Positions 7,401 through 8,724 of a stretch of DNA of 8,724 nt are shown piece by piece. Origin of the DNA: an uncultured Rhodospirillales bacterium (GTDB lineage Bacteria > Pseudomonadota > Alphaproteobacteria > Rhodospirillales > Casp-alpha2); contig CALJEW010000068.1 in NCBI GenBank assembly GCA_938074585.1, forward strand, positions 1-8,724, in the 5' to 3' direction. The first letter of the stretch is position 1, and each line of letters opens with the position of its first letter. The notes beneath the pieces were generated by a model. The model saw only the letters and a list, made by a program, of their open reading frames with translations, had not been told where the DNA came from and made no database searches. The translations under genes and the position numbers were made by a program.

Positions 7401-7872
7401 TTGCTGTTCGCTCATCAACAACCGAAAAGTGGGGCGCAACGTTGGCTTCGATTGGGAAGCACCCTAACAAGCTTTCACAAAAAGAATGAATGGTCCGAAT
7501 TTTTAATCCACCCGGCGTATCCAATGTTTGTGCAAACAATTGGCGCGCCGTCCGAATAACGCTTAGCTCTGGCTTTCGGCCAATCATCTGAGTTAATTCA
7601 GATATCAACTCATCGTTTGGGATAAACGCCCACGCGCCCAATTGATGGCTTAGTCGGTTAGCCATTTCAGCCGCCGCAGCTTTGGTAAAAGTTAAGCATA
7701 AAATCCGAGTTGCCGGAACGCCCTCTAACAACAGGCGCAAAATTCTAGTAATCAGAACACGGGTTTTGCCGGTTCCTGCATTGGCCCCAACCCACACTGA
7801 TTGGGTTGGGTCAGCGGCAATAATTTGACCAGCAATTTGATCCGGTGTTGGGGCGGACACAGATTGGCTCAT
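4420..7872 (-). CDS. addA: Double-strand break repair helicase-nuclease AddA (alphaproteobacterial type)
   Basis: Large subunit of the AddAB helicase-nuclease, which unwinds and resects double-strand DNA ends and prepares 3' tails for RecA. It is 1150 residues long, normal for the alphaproteobacterial form. All superfamily 1 (UvrD-like) motifs are present: Walker A GANAGTGKT (29-37), motif Ia LTFTKAAAAEM (60-70), VDEAQD (405-410), GDQKQSIYSFQGADP (from 447), the SFRS motif IV, VMTVHGAKGLQ (791-801) and RLLYVALTRAQDR (863-875). A proline- and serine-rich linker (about 945-978) leads to a RecB-type nuclease domain with GTLIHRLLE (988-996), AQIDRL, DYKT (1087-1090) and a following QMALYRAAL helix, so the catalytic residues look intact. 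The ATG overlaps the addB stop as TAATG, with a G-rich ribosome-binding-site-like run in the end of addB. trxA follows on the same strand. Confidence 0.96.
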   Translation of the reverse strand: MSQSVSAPTPDQIAGQIIAADPTQSVWVGANAGTGKTRVLITRILRLLLEGVPATRILCLTFTKAAAAEMANRLSHQLGAWAFIPNDELISELTQMIGRKPELSVIRTARQLFAQTLDTPGGLKIRTIHSFCESLLGCFPIEANVAPHFSVVDERTANELRLEARDHLMRRAGSGENEIQKAFSFIAGLVDEGGFESLMEDIDDNRHHLKEVLHRHGGAEGLGRAVRVRLGITGDANEPSMMAEKIGRNDAALLRGADVLDQGSAMDMKKAGAIRAFIKADTYSEILSAYGAYKFLFVTQKGTPTARLATKAVEKIEPAIVDTLIMEQNRILEVEERLKGLRIAEATEALVLVGETLIQVYGDLKTHRALLDYDDLILKARDLLGDGRVSWVHYKLDGGIDHILVDEAQDTSPVQWEVIAALASEFFSGDGAVMDGRVLERTIFAVGDQKQSIYSFQGADPIKFAEMQTYFSERAKAAERPWKSVELTLSFRSVWTILNTVDSVFTGEGAPTGLQVEDELIRHLSFRDGQAGMVELWPTMTPDDVLEDDPWDAPLDQMSQKSPAARLAEKIANTISGWLVNGEQLGSTRRAIEPGDIMILLRRRGDFAEEVVRQLKQRQIPVAGSDRMVLLDQMAIMDLVAVGRFALLPEDDLNTAIVLKSPFLGLDDDDLFDLAYGRAKIATVWQQLRDKRAEQKKYELAAAWLERLASGADFTPPFEFYARLLGEGRGRHNLLARLGPDAADPIDEFLNLALSFERDHPPSLEGFLHWLAADNTHIKRDLDQGRGEVRVMTVHGAKGLQANVVFLPDTCVTPDARLESRLYWEKLGDDPLLFWPVIKDNEEQICGQMREQAKVNALNEYSRLLYVALTRAQDRVYVCGWETNRGRSEGCWYDLVKRGLQGQGAEPYLLDDGSEGLRLQSEQVEAPDNTVAVLHLSASDTKLPDWILSPPPAEPSPPSPLNPSQPDNENPPIRSPLGDDDGARFKRGTLIHRLLETLPNLPTTDWEGAAKRYLALETHELTEAQQAEIATETVAVLTDSELSVLFGPKSVAEVPLVGTVGMGASAGIISAQIDRLVIDEDLIIIVDYKTNRPPPTDEAQVAPQYLRQMALYRAALRKIYPDRRIEAVLLWTDVPRAMWLSGAILDPHEP

Positions 7873-8724
7873 TACTCGTCCCCCCCGTCACTGCTGGACC
7901 ATTCCCGAACTCGTGCCAAATGATCGTAATTGCCAAACCTACTTTTAAACATCGGCCGGGGGCGGGATCGGTACGGTGTATTAGGATTGCTGTAAATGCC
8001 AATGAGTTTGCGTAATCCAACCAAAGCGCTTTCAGCCACCCCATGCACATCTAATTTCAAGCGCTTGACTTCCCCCGGTACACGTCCACCCGACAAATGT
8101 AAGTACGTTAAATCATTAACCGTCGTCGAGACTAAATCAGGAAACATTCCCTCCATTACCATAGCGGCTTCTAAGGATAATTGAGGGACCAATCCAGATA
8201 CCACTTGTGGCGCAGTTGGTGGTTGGCCAGTTTTATAATCGATGATCGATAAACTGCCATCTAACATCCGGTCCATACGATCGGCTTTGGCACGCAAATT
8301 AAATTTAATAGCCCCAACCGTGACCATCATATTTCCTGTTTTTTCAATCAATTCAACGCTAATTCCAGCGCTTCGGCGTTTGCGTTCGTAATTTATGAAC
8401 CAATGGGCAATGCGTAAAAACCGGGGCCACCAAAAAGCTTGGACGCCGGGCCGCGATATATGTTTTTTAAAATGACTATCACCGATATCTACCAATCGTC
8501 CCTCTGCGTCATCGGGTAAGTCACCGGGATTAGCATTCATAAATTCTTCTAAAATTCCGTGGATCAAAGTTCCCCGATCCGATGCTCCCGGATCTTGGTC
8601 CAAAGGGTCTAAAGCTTTAAGGCGTAAAATTTGTTCTGCAAAAATTGAATACGGGTCTCTGATCCATGTTTCAATCCGGGTGACGGACAACCCATTTGGC
8701 CGGGCAGCAACAGGTGGTTTGGGT
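7872..8724 (-). CDS. addB: Double-strand break repair protein AddB, C-terminal part only
   Basis: Second subunit of AddAB; the window holds only about the last 280 residues of a protein usually near 1000, with the start beyond the right edge. The reading frame continues upstream of the TTG near 8690 with PVAARPNG ahead of LSVTRIETWIRDPYSIFAEQILRL, so that TTG is an internal leucine and not a start. The visible portion is the RecB-like nuclease domain: RGTLIHGILEEF carries the conserved histidine, AKADRMDRM the first acidic residue, and IIDYKTGQPP (DYKT at 8240-8229) the catalytic Asp and Lys, followed by a PQLSLEAAM helix that includes the conserved glutamine. All four motif elements are present. 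The gene stops with TAA overlapping the ATG of addA by one base, so the two subunits are translationally linked. Confidence 0.94.
   Translation of the reverse strand, partial: PKPPVAARPNGLSVTRIETWIRDPYSIFAEQILRLKALDPLDQDPGASDRGTLIHGILEEFMNANPGDLPDDAEGRLVDIGDSHFKKHISRPGVQAFWWPRFLRIAHWFINYERKRRSAGISVELIEKTGNMMVTVGAIKFNLRAKADRMDRMLDGSLSIIDYKTGQPPTAPQVVSGLVPQLSLEAAMVMEGMFPDLVSTTVNDLTYLHLSGGRVPGEVKRLKLDVHGVAESALVGLRKLIGIYSNPNTPYRSRPRPMFKSRFGNYDHLARVREWSSSDGGDE

Noticed and set aside
8688..8690. TTG as the start of a 272-residue nuclease protein
   Set aside because: The frame continues upstream to the window edge with AddB-like sequence, and the protein begins in the middle of the AddB nuclease domain, so this is a truncated view of addB.
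1..8724. Search for CRISPR arrays, tRNA or rRNA genes, insertion sequences, phage genes, or a novel defence or biosynthetic system
   Set aside because: No regular spaced repeats, cloverleaf, transposase motif or unfamiliar conserved gene cluster was seen; the window is housekeeping and transport genes plus one pseudogene.

Overview
The window looks like ordinary chromosomal DNA of an alphaproteobacterium with moderate GC content. The main evidence is the alphaproteobacterial type of AddA/AddB recombination helicase-nuclease and its linkage to trxA. The order addB-addA-trxA is common in that class. No mobile element, phage gene, CRISPR array, tRNA or rRNA was found.

Left part (1-2729): the 5' part of a leftward glyoxalase II gene (gloB) runs off the window start. 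A roughly 200-base divergent intergenic region separates it from a rightward pair of membrane transporter genes. These are an EamA/DMT-family permease and a YbfB/YjiJ-type MFS permease, overlapping by ATGA and so probably translationally coupled.

Middle (2730-3996): an AT-rich leader precedes a GNAT-family N-acetyltransferase gene. It is followed by a stretch that looks empty, or seems to hold two small ORFs. Read across frames, this stretch is the wreck of one gene for a cation-diffusion-facilitator-like cation transporter of about 190 codons, broken by at least four in-frame stops and at least two frame changes. An intrinsic terminator for the opposing trxA gene lies just past its end.

Right part (3997-8724): on the minus strand, the C-terminal part of addB (cut by the window edge), full-length addA and trxA. 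addB and addA overlap by one base (TAATG) and must be co-transcribed. trxA follows after 105 bases and may also have its own promoter, overlapping a small inverted repeat. AddA and AddB together resect double-strand DNA ends for RecA-dependent repair. TrxA is a standard cytoplasmic thioredoxin.

No new biological system was found. The most notable item is the previously hidden transporter pseudogene.
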